Assembly (NCBI RefSeq): GCF_901933205.1 | Contig: NC_044573.1 | Location: forward strand, 27,401,493 to 27,465,492 | Length of the DNA stretch: 64,000 bases | Reading direction: 5' to 3' | Source of the DNA: Camarhynchus parvulus | Taxonomy: Eukaryota > Chordata > Aves > Passeriformes > Thraupidae | Shown: positions 47,596 through 61,892 of the stretch, piece after piece | Numbering within the stretch: position 1 is the first letter of the stretch | Layout of the letters: the number at the start of each line of letters is the position of its first letter | Notes under the pieces: model-generated | What the model saw: the letters and a program-made list of their open reading frames with translations, nothing else | Told to the model about the DNA's origin: nothing | Database searches by the model: none | Made by a program: the position numbers and the translations under genes

Positions 47596-50500
47596 AATGT
47601 TATAAAGCAAGAACTACTTGCTGTCTTGCCTTGGCAAAGAGGCTGATTAGATGTTATCAGTTCTGCTGCTCACATACACAGAAACTGCTGCACTGGGGTT
47701 TGGATCCTGGTTTGTCTTTAAAGAGTCACATAGTAAAATGATGGGAAGAGTTAATTTGGCAGTCTGTTCCCTGTGACTTCAGGGAGTGGCCAGAACTGGC
47801 TTTATATTTTCTGTCAACAAAATAAGCTTAATAGCCCTAGAAGAAAAAAACCAGAAACAACCCAACAAAAAAACCCCAAACCCTGACATATCTGTGCATA
47901 CAGGTGTGTCCTGATCACATGATCACACCTGCAGTAACTGGACCAAAAGGCTTTCTAGCCCAAGCCTGAGAAAAAAGCTGTACCAAGGAGCACCTAATCC
48001 TGCATTAAACAACTGTGTACTGCTCATGTTTCACAGAAGGCAACTGGCTCCTAAGTCTGAGTCCATTTGGGCCAAATCTCATGGCCTGTTTCTGACTGTT
48101 CTGCTGTTAAGACAGTCCCCTTTGCAGTTTTATTACTTAAGTGATGGAGACTTAACCTGGGCAGTTGGGACTGAGGAGCCCTGATTCTGCTTTCATCATG
48201 AAATGCGTGGTACTGGCATGCCAGAAGGCACCACTGCAGAGCCTGTGCTTTAATCTGCACTCAACTGATAACCAGTGTTAAGAAGCTGCACAGTATGGTC
48301 CTTTCTTTAGAGAGCTCAGTTATGTCTGTGTGCAGCTGAAAGTGCAGCTTTAAATGTTAAAATTCCCAACAGACCTGTCCTGCACTGCATTTAAAGATGC
48401 ACTAATAAGTTAATGACAAAATACAAACGCCTTGACTCCTGCAATTTAGAAAACTGGAGCCAAAGGAGCCTTAATAATCCTGTTTTTCTTTCCCAATTAA
48501 CACTGTTTACTTTCTGCATTTCCTTGACCTTGAAGAGCAATCCTGCACAATTCCACATACTGGCCTCCACCTTCAGCCCTTCCAGCACAAACACAATCCC
48601 CAGCAGTGCAGTTCCAGGCCCACGGCAGCACAGTGCCAGGAAGCCTCTGGTCCCTCTCTGGCTGCCAGCACCCACTTTCTGTCCCTTCCCTGAAACCTAG
48701 AACTCGGCTCTACACCTGCACATTGTCATTTGCTAAGATGAACAGGTAAATACACATATGAAGCACATTGCAAAGGGCTTCAGCTCCTTCACTGGCATTT
48801 CCAGAGGCTGCCTCAAAGCTTAGGGATGCTCACAGCTGCCTGCAAGCAATAAGCAATTGCTCACAGGCACTTTCTTGGCTTTTTTTTAATTAAATAAAAT
48901 AAAATTAATGACAGCTTCTCCCTGTGCTCATCTGGACAGCATGTGGAAGACAGAGGGATTCTGTGTATGCCACTGCATCTGGCAGCACTGTGCCTGAGCT
49001 GGTGCTCTCAGCCTGTCCTGCCCAGTGGAGGGAGAGGGGAGGGAGCCAAAGTCCAGCTCAGGTTCGAACAGCTGGAGGCAGGAATAGGCACAATGGGAGG
49101 AAACCGGGTACATCGCCTTTGCAAAAACAAATAAACAACACTTCGAGAAATGAAAAAAAAAAAAAGCTCCCTCCTGAACCAGCTTGGACAAAATCCTTTC
49201 CTTCCCCCAGGAACAGAGGGACGCAGAGGCTGAAGTGTTTTCACACTGAAAGCATGGCATCGTTTGTGAGCTTTTTCTACAGTCTACAAATAAACAAAAC
49301 CCAGGGAGTGTTTTGCATTCAATAGTTAATCACAGTTGGCTGAGTGTTTTTATTTTTCTTCACTGTAAAGGCATTCTTGGTCTGCCTCCCAAACAGCTTG
49401 TTTTGTCTGAGAGATTTAATCTTGAGTGGCAGGACAAGGTGCAAAGACAAACCTCAAAACAATTCTTATTTTTCTATAGCAAGATGTCAGTATGTAAAAG
49501 CCAACTACCCTGCAAAGAGGCCCCTCAGGTTGGCACGAACAGGGCGGCCTAGATACCCTTGCCCACAAAGCAGCTCATTTCACTCGGTTTTAACTCTTTC
49601 CTGTTTGTGAACTGCTCTTTAAGTGGTCTAAACAACCAGAATTCAACGCAGGTTGGACCAGTTTCCACCCCTAGCTCCTCCCTGAAGAAGCATCTTGTTT
49701 GTATACACAGAGCACTGGCACCAGAGCCCAGCCTACTTTCAATCCAAACACGGTTTTTCCTCAAAGCAACATCAAGGTAGCTTTCATAAAAACGAAGGGA
49801 TGATGCAATACGTATATAGTGCATCAACAAGTACCTGAGCTGCTCTGCTCAGAATTAGCTTAGGCAGTTACTTAAGAGCATTGTGTTGGACAAATATCAG
49901 CCACATTTCTGCAGCCATGCCTACTAACACAAGTGAATGACTGGAAAAGTACTGAATTTATTTAAATTTTATGGTTTGCCCTTCTAAGATCTAAAAATGG
50001 TTAGAAACAATAAACTTATGAAATCTCACCACTTATGCTCTTCATTTTGTTTCCAAGTGCTATTGCCTCTGAACAATCTTTAAAGGAGATAGCTTGTACT
50101 TAGATCTGTATCACAGGCATTAAAAAAATCAATAAATCCACATGCAAGTTACCTGAAAGATTTGTCTTCAGGTCATTTAGTCCCACATTTTTCTTAAAGC
50201 AGGACTATCACCAGTTGCTGGATAGGACCACCATGGCTTTGCCAACTCCTGGCTCATCAGTCTCCAGGGAGAAGCCCCAACCTCTGGGAGGCACCACTTC
50301 CACTGTGGGACTGCATGTTCTTGTGGAAGTTCTCTCTGCTGAGGGCTTGGTATCCTGGAGATTTGTGCAATTGATGGTGTCACTTCTCAAGGCAGAATTT
50401 TTGGTAACTCTTCCCCATAAATATAATCCAACAGACCTGGCAGGAAGCAGTCATGAAACTGCCTGTTAATCCATTTCAACAGTTTCTTGTAACTTCCCTA

Positions 50501-53500
50501 ATTCTTTGTATGTAACACTAGACACAGGGAGATACTTCTGACGTTCCTTTAAGGTATATGCTTAAAAATCAGTACAAGGTCTTAGCAAACATGGGGGTCT
50601 ATACAAAGTGATGCTGGTAACGTCCATCATCTTCTAAGTGTTTGCCCTGAATTAACTTCCCTGATTCTTGGGCCTGCTCCGAAGTTATCTCAGGAGCAGA
50701 GAACATTAACAAACACTTCACACAGTGTAGCTAATGTGGGTACCCTTTTGCAACAGTATATCACAGGAGGGAACGCCACATGAATACCTGGTTCATTTCT
50801 GAAAAGAGCCATGACCAACGATCCATTTCTAAAGCATCACAATAAAAATAATGCCCAGTTCAACAAAATGGCCATGACAAATGCAGAAGAAATAGTCCTG
50901 CCACCCACAAGCATGACAAACCAAGTGATTAGGTTATTTTTGAATCTCTCTCATAAAGTACTCCAGCAAAGGGTAATGCCAGAGACAGGGAATCGGATTT
51001 GCCCGAGCAATGTCCTGACAGATACCACCTCCTCTTCAAACCAGGCACCTCTGAGTGTTCTTTGCAGCTTGCTTTGAAAAGCCTTTTCCTCACAAGCAGG
51101 CATTTACCCTTTTTCTGAGCTTTGTATGAGCAATCCAGGTTGTTGCCGAACACCCATCCACTGGAGGAGAGGAAGGCAGGATCAGTTTGTGGGGTTTTTT
51201 GTGCAACCTGTCCATAATTAGCCCCAAGCAGCAGCTGAGTCACTCCAAGAGTCCCGGGTGCTATTAGGACCAGACACGCCATGGCCCAGCGTATAATTAT
51301 ACACCAGCCAGCACCGTGTGGAAATGGCTCCATTTACTATCTGACCCCATTAGACAGAAGCTGTCATTTCTTCTTGGCTACCAGGGCTGTGGGAGCTCTG
51401 AGGAACACAAGCCAAATTCTCACAGTCCAAACTCATTCACCCAAACTCACCTCTTTCTTGCTAAAACCAGCAGATGCCATTCTCTTTCCTGGCTCACCTG
51501 TGAGCTGCCTGAGAGCTCCTCTATAGGCAAGAGGAAAAGGGGTGCCTTGAGACACAGCAGCCACTGGATACAAGGGACAGGGAGCTGAATGCAGGAAGTC
51601 TAGGAAACACAGCATGCCAATAGTGTCTGTTTCATCAGAGAGCAGGCTCAGTTGGCCAAAACACACAAGAAATCACCCCCAGCTGGCAGGGCTGTACTTG
51701 AATTGCAGCTGGATTTTGCAGCTGCCTTCTCCTATCGAGGCAGTAAGAGGAAAAGCCTGGCTTCAGCAGCATCAGCAGGGTGGCATTCCCCCTGGCACAG
51801 CTCCTGTGTGGGGCACACAGATGAGCCTGGACCCTGCTGATGAGCAACCAAAGCCTGTTACCTCCTGCAGCGAGGATCTCGCAGGCTGCACACAGCGCCC
51901 GAGCCAGCAGGGGCCCTTTTGCTGGTGCCCTGGGGAAAAGTGAAGAATGGGTCTGGGCTTTTGTCACCCCAGGCTGCCACACACAGCTCAAGTGAGCTTT
52001 GCTGTGCGACGCTTGGGCTGCTGCTGATGCTGCAGTTCAGAGAAGCAGCACAGGGCTCCAACCTCGAGCTGCTACTCTTGCACCAGTGCTACATCCCCTG
52101 TGAAAGACACAAGGAACCTCAACAGCTCTGGTTTTTAAACAAGTACTGAAAAAATTTTGCTGAAAGGGACAGTGGAATAAGGGGAAACAGGATGTCAAAT
52201 TAGGACCAGCTTGAACCATGTCAAATAAACAACGAGGAAATAAAATGTACCCTGATTGCTGGCAGGCTTGAAGGCTCACAAAGTACTCGCCCCACCCAAA
52301 TCAAGGGCTTGAAATGGAGCAGCAGTGGAACAGAAACCCCTGACAGTGTAAGATTTGCTGCTCCCTAGTACTGCTTTGCCATCCTCAGGGACAGAAAAAG
52401 CATCATTAGGGTTTAACTAGAGTTGGATGAAAACATGGAGTACCCCAAGGATCAATTTTCACTGTGGGCAGCTGCAGCATGAAGCATTAATTCTTCACCC
52501 TTTCTGGTGACAGGAGAAACACAGGGAGCTGTAGACACAAATAATGTTAGAATTGTAATATGTATTTTGCATTGAAGTGCTTGCTTTACTTCCTGTTGTT
52601 TAGAACTGCATTTATTCTTCAGCACTGCAAGAAAAACCTTCTGTATTTTGTACTTGGTGCACATTTAAAGGCCCATATATTGTAGACTCAGCAAGTGGCA
52701 GGGCAGATGCCAAACCTTGCTTCCTTTCTGATTTCTTGATGATTTAAGACCTATTTTCAGCAGCTGATACTGGTTTCTCCCCTTGCCTTTTTGCTTGGTA
52801 ACTACCACTTCAACAAAATGGTGTTTGTGCAGTGCCTTGGAACCAAGAACTGAGCTTTGTAATATCAGACAGTGAATAGACTAAGAAAAGCAGGACTAAA
52901 ATCACCTACTTACCATGTGCCTTTCAAGGCACATACTTAGAAATATATGGAAGAACCCTTGAGTTCTTGCAGAATAATAATTTGACTGCTAGATTTTTAT
53001 TTCCTACATAGCTAGAATTACTTGCATGTTTCTGCTATTTGTGTTGTTTACTTCCCCCCAGAACAAAGTTTGAAATTATTCTCTGGATCTACAGAAATCA
53101 GTAAATTAAAATATTTGAAAAAACCCTGCACTGTTTATAGATATTTTTCAGACTTACTGGCTTTCCCTGTAGGGGTAAACCTATCGATGTAAAGTATAAA
53201 CAGGAAAAGATAGTGTCTGATCAATGCTTCATTTAGCTGCAGGCTTCCTTCAGGAAAGGACAATTCACTTTGCCTCTGCTAATTTGCTAACGTGGAAATT
53301 AAATGAAGAATTGGTAAAAAAAGGGTACCCAGTGCCATCAGCATGATTATCCTCTCTGATCTGGTAATAGCCTTTCCTCAGAATTCTTCTGTTGTGGAGA
53401 ACACAACACTTGGCTTAGTAAATAAAAACCAGCTTCTACTTATTTTTACAGCAAATAATTCTATATTTGATGTAGGCCCACGGGACGTTGGCATACACCT

Positions 53501-55166
53501 TGCTGCCTTGTTAAAAGAAAGAACTCAAGTTTGCTAAAAATAGCAGTAACTAGTAAGGATGAAGCAAAATTGTCCCAGAAGAGCCCAGAGACGCAAAAAT
53601 AAAAACTGAAAAGGAGACAACTTAAGGGATTTCCAGTAACATTTAAGAAGTAAGAGTAACTTTTAGATTCAATGAGTGTTACAATGCATCAATTACAGAG
53701 ACAAAAGTAATTTAAGGGAAGAGTGTTAACTGGCAGTTCAGCTTGGTCACAGACTTCATTTGCTTGGCAGGGCAAGGAACAGCACCCCATAATTAACAAT
53801 TGTGGTCATAAGCTGTGTCCAAAGCTTGCTGCCTCCTTGCAGCACATCTCACAAAGCCAGAAAGGTGAGAAACTCCCCTTCCGCATGGACAAATGACTCG
53901 CCCCTGCACCTCCATGTCCCTGCTGAACAGACACGGCACTAGAAATGGGTTTCACACCTGCTCTGGTGACCCTCACGTGCTGCTACAGGCTTGCACTGCC
54001 TGCTGCTCCCCTGGTTAAGGGAACTGACACAGAAGGATGTCTGAGCTGCAGTGCCTACCCATCACTAACATAGGTTTCAGCTCTGCTAAACCCCCAGCCT
54101 TGTATTCGGGGGCACTGCTCAATGGACAGCACTCCAGATCTAATCCTCTCTTTCCTAGGTAAGAAGTCTCTGTGTAAAACCACCTGAAGTGAGACTTAAA
54201 GTACTGCACTTCATGGCTAAATCCCAGCCACTGACTGATTCCCCAAAGATGAATTATTGCTGTAGGTTCCAGGCAGGATGAGAGAAAGGGAACATGCAGA
54301 GAAACATCCCTAGGGAGGGTTTAACAATGCACAGGAGATCCATGCTAACTCCAGCAATGATCTTTTCTCAAGAACTGACTCAAGTCTACTCTCTGTATGA
54401 ATGGGAGGATGTTCAAGGACAGTGACAATACCAAAATGTGCCAATTCAGCAAATGAAAAGTGCCAGTAAACAAAGCAGTGGCCAGCACAATGGAAAGATC
54501 AATGAAGGCCAAACAATGTAGGGTATAGTTACCTTTTATTTATTCTTCCAGCTGTTTGTCCAGTCTTTCCAGCAAGTTCACAAAAAGTCTGACTTTGAAT
54601 CCATAAGATTTGGTATACTTCTAGGACAGTTGATTATGTATGCAGATGGATTAAGGCTTGACTCTCAGTTTGTGATTTAGGGACCTCTGGAAAACCATGC
54701 ATTAGCAGGGCTTAGTAACTCAAGACTTACTGCATTCTTTCAGTCAAAACTAGGACAGTGTAGAGTTTAGGCTTTTCAATACATTTGCAACATTGCTATT
54801 CTTCTCCTACATTTTGTGGTTCTCATAAGCCAAGGAAAATAGCCTAGGTCTGACTGCTCCCTTCAATTGCATATATCACATAATAGGGAAGGAAGTGCTG
54901 AGAGTCTCAGTGCTGTTAAACTGGCCACAATGGAAATTATAATAAAACAGGAGATAACAGAAATAACTCCAACTCATCAGATCCCAACTTTTGTGGCTAA
55001 CATAAATGCCTTCATTGGATACTTGCTTTGATATAAAATTATTCAAATGAACCCTCTCTTCTGGTTTAGTATTTATATGGCAATTCTCCTGGAGAGAAGC
55101 TTCCATTCATTTCAGGGTCTCTCCTCTCAATACCCCTTTGGAGAGCTAACACTCCCAATACTGCTA

Positions 55167-55230
55167 AGAACTATTAGAAAGAAAATAAAATACCCATAAA
55201 ATAGTTCTACTTTTGAGAACTATTAGAAAG
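55167..55230. repeat. 15-bp direct repeat with an inverted partial copy
   Basis: AGAACTATTAGAAAG occurs at 55167-55181 and 55216-55230. Between them is AATAGTTCT (55200-55208), the complement of its first nine bases, so the second copy can form a 9-bp hairpin with a 7-nt loop. Confidence 0.85.
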
Positions 55231-58129
55231 GGATCCATATAGGTCAAAGAGTGAAGGGCAACCCTGAAATAAAGAAAATGTTCATTTAGTGTACTAAAAC
55301 GCCTTTTCTTCTAATCTGAAATTTAAATACAAACAGTACAGTTTTTCATCTTTTTTACCTTTTGTTTCCTCCCCAAAATACTAGCAATTGTAGCATGACA
55401 TTAAAATGAGACTGAAACTATTGACTTGTTTCTATGTATGTTGTGAAAAGTTGGTCAAACTGTTGAATTCAACACAATGAAATGCTGGTTTAGGCTTTTT
55501 GTACCCTCAAAATACTTTCTTATGTGGCTTCTAAAACTCTTTAGTAATAAAGCAGTTAATTGTCCAAAATGACTAGGACTGAGGTGAAGGATGCATTTTT
55601 GGTTGAGAATGAATCCAAATTCTGAAGAGTGGACCTCTCTTCAAACTACCTTGCAATTGCTAGCCTTTGAAGTATGGTAACTTCTGAAAAGATAAAAAAT
55701 AACTGGTGCCACTTGGGCAATCAGGTATATAAAGCACACACTGTGTTCATGGAGCAATCAGTACAACACTGAATCAAAGACAAAGTTATAAAATGTAAGA
55801 TTCCAGGAATGTACTGATGCAACCTAAGGGTTTGGTTTATACCTTTTGAAGATGTCTAGAGATTGTTTCTATCAGATTTTGAACACTATGAGAACAAATG
55901 TTTTTCATTAGCCATCCTTCCTCTCCCACCCCATTCACAAGGTTGGCTTACTCTTGAACATGTGTCTGTGGCTTTGGCTTTTACCTGAAGAAATGTGGAC
56001 GTGAGATCATCCCAGTATACCAAACAATATTTTGTTCTTAGTCACCTGAGGTTGTTCAGTTATGATTTTGCTATTCACATAAAACCATTACCTTCTGTGA
56101 GAATCCAGAATATCAGAAAATTTTAAGAATGCTACAAAAAGCAAACCTCAGAAACAGCAAAACTGTAATTAGAGCTAAGCAGTAGCCATAAGTCAGCAAA
56201 AAAATTATGTAAAAAGTAAAAAAATAAAAACAAATAAAACAATAGTCTGTGTATTAACGCTTATCTAAAATAAATCCCTAAACTACAAAAAAGTATATCT
56301 AGCAAAATATTAGAAAGTTCTAAGCTTAATAATAAAACTCTGTGCATTGTGTTTTAAAGCTTACAAGGAAGTATTGTATTCAAAATAAGCAAGCATTGTT
56401 TTAACCAAAAGTAAGAGTGCTTATAGTAGTTAAATAAAACTACTGTCAATATGCTTTTACTTTTTGTAATTAGTCAAAAAACTTTTAAAATAAGTTACAA
56501 TATTAAGTTCTTAATCTGCTTAAGATGTGAACTAATAACATCTTCCCACTGTCATAACCATGTAATGGAACTAATGCTAAAAAATAAAACAACTCAAACC
56601 GCATTCTAACAATGCCATCCTATTTGTAATTTGTACATAGCCCCCAACCAGTGATAACCTCCCACATCTGCTCTAAGCACGCAAAAGCCTCATGCAGTGT
56701 CACCACAGAGGGAATTCAGGCTCAGACCTTTGAAACTGTTGACAGTGCTCAGATAATGCACGGAGAATCACAAAGGGGTGGGTCACAGGACAGAATATGC
56801 CTTCTCTGAAGACTTACAATAAAACTTCTTATTCTTTTATTTATTCTTACAATACAGATTTTATTTGCAGCCTAATTTTCAGCCAAGAACTTCAGTATTA
56901 AACATAAATTAAATTTTGCTCACAAACTAGCTAAAAATACTTGTAGTTTCTAGAGGCAAATTATTTGCATAATCCTTAATTATTAAGCTTCACAACGCAA
57001 ACCCCATCTGTATTTCCTAGGTGAATATAAACCCTGAAAAGCACTACTTTTCATGCCAAATAACAAGTTGTAGGAAGGGTAGGAGAATACTGCCAATCAA
57101 GCAGCTTGACGAGACCTCCTTGCATGTGATGCTATAGTGTATAATTTAAAATAAAATGTTTTCCAGTTCCACTGTATCATCTGCATACTATTCATTTAGT
57201 TCCTTGTATTTAGCAGAAGTAGGGCACATTTTCCAGATACCATTTATAAGCCAACATACTCTGTTAATTTTATTCCTTACTGGAAAGTACCTTGGTCTAT
57301 TCACAAATTAATTGGGGAAGTGACACTGTGACCATTAGTCCCAACTGGTGTGCCTGACACAAGCAGGAAAGAAAGGATGAATAGGCAGGATTTTCCACTT
57401 GGTATGTCAGAATTAGGGGAGGTAATGTTTCCACTTATATACACTTAAAAATATTTTCTGAGAAGATATGCTGAACTTAAGCATTAAGCTAAATACCTAT
57501 AGCCCTACATTATTTCATCAGCTATCTTCCAAGACATCATTCATTCCTTTGTTGAAAGTTTGCCTCTTAACAGTATTTATCTTATTTGGAAAAATTACAG
57601 GTCTATGAAAGAGCTTTATTTTGTTATACTGGTTTATATAACTAGTTACTTGCATGTTGGTACTAAAGAAATAGAACTTTTTTGTAGTGGCAAGGGGCAC
57701 TCATTAGGAAAACACCAAAATTGTACAACTGGAAATGAAAAGAAAGCATAAAAACCTAACATTTCACATAAAATGAGCTTTCAACAGAAGTATTAGAAAA
57801 ACCACCAAACCTCAAACACCTTGCCATATTAACTTCAGACCAACTGTAAAGGCACTGAGAATTGAAGTGTGCAACTCATATCCATACCTGTGAGAGTAAC
57901 AACCACAGTGAGACTCAAACCTCTGAGGCAGAATATGGCACTGTACAGTCCATTAGGCATTCCTGGTACATACGGCAGTTCTGTATTTCCTTAGGATGAG
58001 CTGAAAATGTTAACTAAATGTACACATTACAGCATATTTCCATGGGGAAGAGCAGTCCAATTTAGACCATCTGAAGATGAGGAAACAAGGCATAACATAC
58101 AGGACACTGTTGGCACAAGAAAGTGTTAT

Positions 58130-58392
58130 CAATACAAACCTTTTTAAATTTAATCCAGTAGGTATATAAAGGAATGGTGGTGGCAGAGGCAAAGGGGCAG
58201 GACTAATATCAAATATTCAGTTCTAAGCATGCTAGTGAGGTCTTTGTTTCAAAAACTGAAGCTACCAAAACCAGTTCAGAGGCAAGAAAGCACTTATCAA
58301 GACAGTCCAACCCATTTCCAGGCATCCTTCTTCTGGGCTGACATGTGCAGACTGAAGGATCTGTCCAGTGTAGTTTCCAAGCCCAAAGCTGT
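58130..58392 (-). other. BABAM2: Probable BABAM2 3' untranslated region
   Basis: An ATTAAA hexamer at 58154-58149 on the BABAM2 strand is followed by a GT-rich stretch (GGTTTGTATTG). That would give a UTR of about 260 nt. The exact end is inferred. AATAAA copies further on (for example 57620-57615) would give a longer UTR. Confidence 0.4.
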
Positions 58393-58456
58393 CTAAAGCT
58401 TCCCATTAGCAAATGCTGCCTCCTGGAACTGAGGGACAAATGTCTTGAAATATGTC
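58393..58456 (-). CDS. BABAM2: BABAM2 (BRE) last coding exon
   Basis: A splice acceptor (TTTCCACTAG) is followed by one base completing a split codon, then TYFKTFVPQFQEAAFANGKL and TAG (58395-58393). From YFKTF onward this matches the known BABAM2/BRE C-terminus. BABAM2 is a UEV-domain scaffold in the BRCA1-A complex (nuclear DNA repair) and the BRISC complex (cytoplasmic). Both hold the K63-specific deubiquitinase BRCC36. Only the last 20 codons are in the window. I searched the remaining 5.5 kb by eye for the preceding exon (residues like NYPYSPRWDG) and did not find it. The position upstream of FOSL2 on the same strand agrees with vertebrate synteny. Confidence 0.88.
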
Positions 58457-60631
58457 CTAGTGGAAAGAACAGAAAATATATGATTAGGAAGTAGTGATCT
58501 TAAAAGCATGAATTGCAGCACTTGATGTTTCCCATGTTTTCTATTTCCCCTGTGTGGAGAAGGCTTCACATATGGTACAAAAGGTCCAAAGACAGACAAG
58601 GCAATGGAGCAGGAAAATAGTGAGAAGTCAGAATACATGTAGGAGATAAGCTCTTTATCTGTCTCAGAAACCTTGACACAATACTGTCACTGCTGATGGC
58701 AGCAGTTTACATGAAATGCATCAAACAAATACTAACAACATTATATGAATGGTAAGTCCTTTTATTAAACTTCAACATTTATAGGATAATGCTCTTTTTT
58801 AAAGTGTGCTTTGTATATTTTGGGTCTTAGTCTATCTGCTTTGCAAAGGATCAAGTGACTCATAAATCCATAAAATGAGCTAATCCTACATATCCAAAAT
58901 TGAGTTAGAACTGTAGCTTTGAGATTTTTTTTGCTGAGATACTCAACCGTGTAATAATGGTGTTTTACACGTCCCAGGGATGCCCTTTACTTGCCACTTA
59001 TATTAGAAGTTGCTTTATCATTCTGCCTTTGATTTTGCACCAAACTTTCCATTTCTCTATTTTTTTAAATTTTGTTTTCTATTTCTATCACTGGTCTCTA
59101 TAAATTTCTCTCCTGTTAGAAGAAATCTAAAGTGAGACTAGCTGCAATGTCATTTATTAGATTCCTGATCTCTCAGCTGGTTTACCTCCTGAAGCAAACA
59201 CACATTCATCAGCTTCACAATCATAATGTGTTTCATAACTGCAGTAGAAGCTTTGGCAACCACTGGACAGCAACCATACTTCCTCACACCTAAAAACGTT
59301 GCAAGACCATGAAGGGAATGCTCCTCTCTCTTTGTGAAGTTGTGCCTGGCAAATTAATGAACAGATAGCTGCAGTCAGCTTTTGTGCACAAGATATAAAT
59401 ACATATGAGATGCTGTCCAAAGGTTAAAAGAGCAATGGAAAGTAAAAGCATTTCTGGACTGAGGAGCTGATCCCAGAAATGGAAACAACCATAATAAAGA
59501 GGACAACCAGCACACACATTTTATAGCATATACAGATTGTGCTGTGTATTTACAGAAGACACTTTGGTTTATTGAAGCAAAGTTCAGAAAACAACCCTCA
59601 TAATCATGCCTGCAAAAGTGATTGTTCATGCTGGCACACACACGAACATAAACCAGCTGAGAAGGTCTGCCTGTCTCCTGATCTCAACAGCTGAGTGACA
59701 TTTCTGTATCTGCTTTTTCTACCATACCTTTGAAATTGTAGCTTTTTAAAGTCCTGTTTAATTCTATGTGTTTTGCTAGCTCATGGAGTACCTCCTGCAT
59801 GTTGTCAAAGTCAGGACCTATCCCTTTTACTTGTCCTTGCTTTATCTGTCCTAACATTTAATTATGCTGCTCTGCTTGCTTATTTTAAACAGCTTCCTCC
59901 TTCCCCTTTGATACCTTCTCTGCAGACTCTCTTCCATGCACGTGATCTTAATTGACTTGATAAATGTTACTTAAAACTTCCCTCTTCCAAAACTGTAGAA
60001 ATTCTTAACCATTAAATAGGATACAATCAGAATTATTTTCCTACATTTTATTTCTTTTTCTTTATAGCATTTCTGTGCTTTGTATTAAACCTACACTTAG
60101 TGCATTATATGCAGTAATTATATATGCCTTTTCTGTTAGGTAAATTCCAGAATGAATGCTTATGATACCACAAACATCCTCCCACACTAACTTTATCTAC
60201 ACTTGCATCCTTTCTTTTCACTGATTCCTGCAGGAGAGCTTGTATCCATTCCTGCAAAACCAAGTTTAACACCTCCCTATATTCTGATCAGATGCACTGT
60301 TTCAAAGAAGATGTTATTTCACTGGTAGTTCATATGAACCTCTTGGCAATGTTCCATACACTACAAAAATTCCTTTAGTACATCATCATTTTAAATGGCT
60401 GCTTTTTTTCTTTTTATACCTTAAAGTACATGCTTAAAGTTGCCCTTATAATTTTGGTCTTCTCCAGACTGAAGCAAATGCAGTACCACAAGTGTACTCA
60501 GGTTATGTTCCTCCATTTCTGTCCCTCTCCCACACACCTTAAATATCTCAGATGAAACAAAATCAGAAATAATTATGGTTCATCACACCTACCACAAAAA
60601 ACAATTAATTAACACTGCTCCCTTAACCCCC

Positions 60632-60753
60632 CCAAACCAAACCAAACCAAACCAAACCAAACCAAACCAAACCAAACCAAACCAAACCAAACCAAACCAA
60701 ACCAAACCAAACCAAACCAAACCAAACCAAACCAAACCAAACCAAACCAAACC
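60632..60753. repeat. CCAAA pentanucleotide microsatellite, about 24 copies
   Basis: An uninterrupted CCAAA array of 122 bp, preceded by a short C run. Both strands stay open in it and give repeating PNQTK- or WFGLV-type peptides that are not genes. The purity suggests a recent, length-variable array. Confidence 0.97.
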
Positions 60754-61827
60754 AGGCCCTGCTAAGAGATCCAAAAGCCCAGTGTGCCTGATAGGACTGT
60801 CTCAGCTACAGCACATTTAGGAGATTGAGAAGGAAAGATAGGGAAATAGGAGAAGGTAAGTGAAACTCCTTAATGAACACTGGAAACTTTTTTCTAAACA
60901 ACTTCTTTTTGTTCAAAGTTTGGGACAAAATTATGTATTAAAATACCCGAATTTCCTGTGGAATGGAAATGACAAGATTTTAATTACAACAATCTCTGCA
61001 GAGGTCACCAGCAAGGAGGAAAAGAAGCAGCAATCACCTTCTGAGTAAGTTTAATCTATTGACCATCTGGCATTGAAGTCAAAGTTCACATGTTTCTGCC
61101 CAAATAGGACCATGACACAAAATATTATGTCACAAAAGATAACATGAAACAATTTTAAGAGAAATTGAAAAATTTTTGAAGGACAATACTCTGCTATGGA
61201 CTGCATGGTAAAGGCATCTTTCACATGCAATGCTATTCCCTATAAGAAGACTTTAAATCAAGAGACGACACCCATGGTCAAGCATCCTGTACATACAGGC
61301 ATAGAGAAACAGTGAATATAAACATGAACTTTGGAAAAAGATACATTCCTCATACTCTATTCATATTAACACACTGACATGAATTTACACCCTCAATAAC
61401 TATGATCTGTGCTATACCATAGGGATTCATATAAAAGTATCTGAAAGTTGTTGTTTTTCTTTTTCAGAAACTTTGCCGCATTATATTCTTAAGTTATCTC
61501 CAAACTATTTTGAAATTATTACTTTTATATACACTAGATATGTTTTTCAGCTCTGGAGAACTGTTATTAAAAAAAATACAACAACAGTAATTTAGGTAGC
61601 TGTTGAATAACACTGAAGATGAAGAAAGGTAATTTGACCTATGGTGTCTCAGGGCTCTGTCAAATGGCAGAAATCGGCTTTTGATCAATGGCTTTTCTCC
61701 TTTCTGGGAAAGATGGAGATCCTTCTTTCTCCAGCTTTCATCTACCACGTTCTTGGTGGGTCTGTATCACACTGACCTTATAGCAATCTCAGAAGACCTG
61801 CATAAATTCTCCTCTAAGTACAGGGAA

Positions 61828-61855
61828 ACTCATTTGTACAAAGTTACAAATGAGT
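61828..61855. repeat. Perfect inverted repeat, 11-bp arms
   Basis: ACTCATTTGTA at 61828-61838 and its exact complement TACAAATGAGT at 61845-61855 flank a 6-nt loop. It lies 13 bp from a second hairpin, in the BABAM2 last intron. Confidence 0.9.
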
Positions 61856-61868
61856 GATATTCTCACAT

Positions 61869-61892
61869 GAGTGTTGAGTACAATCAACACTC
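61869..61892. repeat. Perfect inverted repeat, 9-bp arms
   Basis: GAGTGTTGA at 61869-61877 and TCAACACTC at 61884-61892 flank a 6-nt loop. GAGTGTTG occurs again at 61908-61915. Confidence 0.9.

Larger units (their letters stand above)
42131..58129. other. Intergenic DNA between BABAM2 and FOSL2
   Basis: Contains the SINE-like relics, the inverted repeats and the CCT run listed separately. From about 52.5 kb upward the DNA becomes clearly more AT-rich. No coding exon was recognised. Confidence 0.6.

Noticed and set aside
60575..60820. Repeating-peptide frames over the CCAAA array
   Set aside because: They are direct translations of a microsatellite with no stop in the unit.
60950..60975. GTGGAATGGAAATGAC, resembling the WDGNE part of the preceding BABAM2 exon
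   Set aside because: It is on the wrong strand, and no flanking BABAM2 codons or splice sites fit.
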